Positions 63,201 to 64,000 of a DNA stretch of 64,000 nt are shown piece after piece. Origin of the DNA: Candidatus Flexifilum affinis (GTDB taxonomy: Bacteria > Chloroflexota > Anaerolineae > Aggregatilineales > Phototrophicaceae); NCBI GenBank assembly GCA_016713325.1, contig JADJPJ010000084.1, positions 1 to 64,000 on the forward strand, in the 5' to 3' direction. The notes under the pieces were generated by a model. It was not told where the DNA came from, made no database searches, and was given only the letters and a program-made list of their open reading frames with translations. The position numbers and the translations under genes are program-made. Position 1 is the first letter of the stretch. Every line of letters starts with the position of its first letter.

Positions 63201-64000
63201 CTAGTTCGCCCGCCAGATCGCTTGAAGCGGCTGATAGCTGAGCAGAATGATGCCTTCCTCCCGGATCACCTCACGAACCTGTTGAGAGAGCATCGCGTCC
63301 AGATCCGCCTGGCGCACTGCCGCGCCATCCGGCTCGATGGCGAGCAGCTCCCCATCCGCCAGACCGGGGTGCACCGCCCATTCGCTTAATCCCACCGGCA
63401 GGTCGCGCAGTCGCTGCGCATAGCCGGCCGCTTTGTCGTGCGTCTCCAGCATATAGCTGTCCAGAAAGTCATGGTCATTGCAGGGCAGCCCCAGACCCTG
63501 CACGGTGTCGATGATCGATCGTCCGTATACGCGCAGCGCGAGGCCGTAGCCCCTGGCGAGCCGGACCATCACGTCGAAGATGTCCGGCCGCCCGGCAATG
63601 CGCAGCGCATGCCAATCCAGATGAGTCGGGTGCAGCCCGGCGGCCAGCACGGTCTCGATCTGCGTCCGGAATTCGACTTCCAGTTCGTCGAGCCGGAGTT
63701 GCGCCAGGAACTCAGACATCCGCTCGAATCGGTAGAACCTGCCGGTTTCATCCACCAGCGAGGGCACATGGTCCCTGGGCGCGATCGGCCCCCAGCGGTA
63801 ATCGGGACCGTCACAAATCGCGGTGAGGTGGACGCCGAAGGGGAGTTCCGGGTGTTCCTTGAGCAGGCGAATGGCGTGGAGCGCCCACGGGCAGGGGGCC
63901 ATCAGCGTGGTCGAGGTGACGACGCCATCGGTGAGCGCGCGCAGGATGGCCGCGTTGGTGGCGTGGCACATGCCGAAGTCGTCGGCGTTGATGATCAGCA
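63201..64000 (-). CDS. ChbG/YdjC-like carbohydrate deacetylase, incomplete at window edge
   Basis: The N-terminus runs off the right edge; the last codons seen are LIINADDFGMCHATNAAILR, whose Asp pair binds the metal. The metal-binding His residues appear in FGVHLTAICDG and in HPTHLDWHALRIAG. The family removes acetyl groups from chito-oligosaccharides and related sugars, using a divalent metal. About 266 residues are visible, close to full length. It is convergent with the large kinase gene, with only 11 nt between the stops. Confidence 0.85.
   Translation of the reverse strand, partial: LIINADDFGMCHATNAAILRALTDGVVTSTTLMAPCPWALHAIRLLKEHPELPFGVHLTAICDGPDYRWGPIAPRDHVPSLVDETGRFYRFERMSEFLAQLRLDELEVEFRTQIETVLAAGLHPTHLDWHALRIAGRPDIFDVMVRLARGYGLALRVYGRSIIDTVQGLGLPCNDHDFLDSYMLETHDKAAGYAQRLRDLPVGLSEWAVHPGLADGELLAIEPDGAAVRQADLDAMLSQQVREVIREEGIILLSYQPLQAIWRAN

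Overview
The window is GC-rich bacterial DNA. Gene content suggests a Chloroflexota (Anaerolineae-like) chromosome: Thr/Pro-rich exported proteins, a DUF3417-type glycogen phosphorylase, multi-PAS histidine kinases, a CheB-CheR-PAS fusion, and many short hairpin repeats between genes. That placement is inferred from family content; no rRNA, tRNA or marker gene confirms it. I see no phage, IS transposase, CRISPR array or replication origin.

Layout. 1-2.5 kb: edge-truncated sensor kinase and gene debris. 2.5-9.2 kb: exported and membrane proteins (clostripain-like peptidase, fasciclin, hydrolase with a membrane domain). 9.2-15.3 kb: small proteins, HEAT-Yip1 protein, and a close set of metallophosphoesterase, lipase and thioesterase. 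15.4-19.4 kb (minus): beta-propeller, SGNH hydrolase, and a REC-GAF-adenylate cyclase protein. 19.6-21.7 kb: two tandem signal peptidases, a zinc ribbon protein, a response regulator. 21.9-25.5 kb: glycerophosphodiesterase and glycogen phosphorylase, divergent. 25.6-32.2 kb (minus): surface-glycan cluster (aminotransferase, SDR epimerase, methyltransferase, FemAB-like transferase, GT2, GtrA, membrane protein). 32.4-36.9 kb: SDR, DUF6056-like membrane protein with an in-frame hairpin-repeat cassette, beta-propeller, toxin-antitoxin-like pair. 36.9-42.2 kb (minus): CitE-like lyase, GH13 glucosidase, LRR protein, pterin dehydratase, duplicated DUF998 genes. 42.4-51 kb: AlkX/YcaQ-type DNA glycosylase behind an SOS-type box, antiporter, CcrM-like methyltransferase, EEP nuclease/phosphatase, peroxiredoxin-like protein, MFS exporter. 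51-64 kb: CheB-CheR-PAS and two sensor kinases, GNAT, cysteine synthase, SnoaL-like protein, YdjC-like deacetylase.

Two features dominate beyond gene content. First, about twenty genes are split by single-base frameshifts while both halves remain well conserved, and runs of G or C (one 68 nt long) sit inside hairpin repeats. This looks like consensus error rather than mass pseudogene formation, so split genes are annotated as single CDS spans. Second, there is a family of structured repeats. One is a 221-bp element with inverted ends (TCCCATRTGCACCAAG) and four internal stem-loops, present in two near-identical copies 55 kb apart plus two damaged ones. Others are GTAGGGACGC-type hairpins, one cluster of which is translated inside a gene.

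The most suggestive local biology is at 40.7-43.6 kb. A tandem duplication of DUF998 plus the SOS-type promoter plus the start of the DNA glycosylase gene was followed by a 324-bp deletion between CCAATC repeats, leaving a fossil of the glycosylase between the two DUF998 genes.
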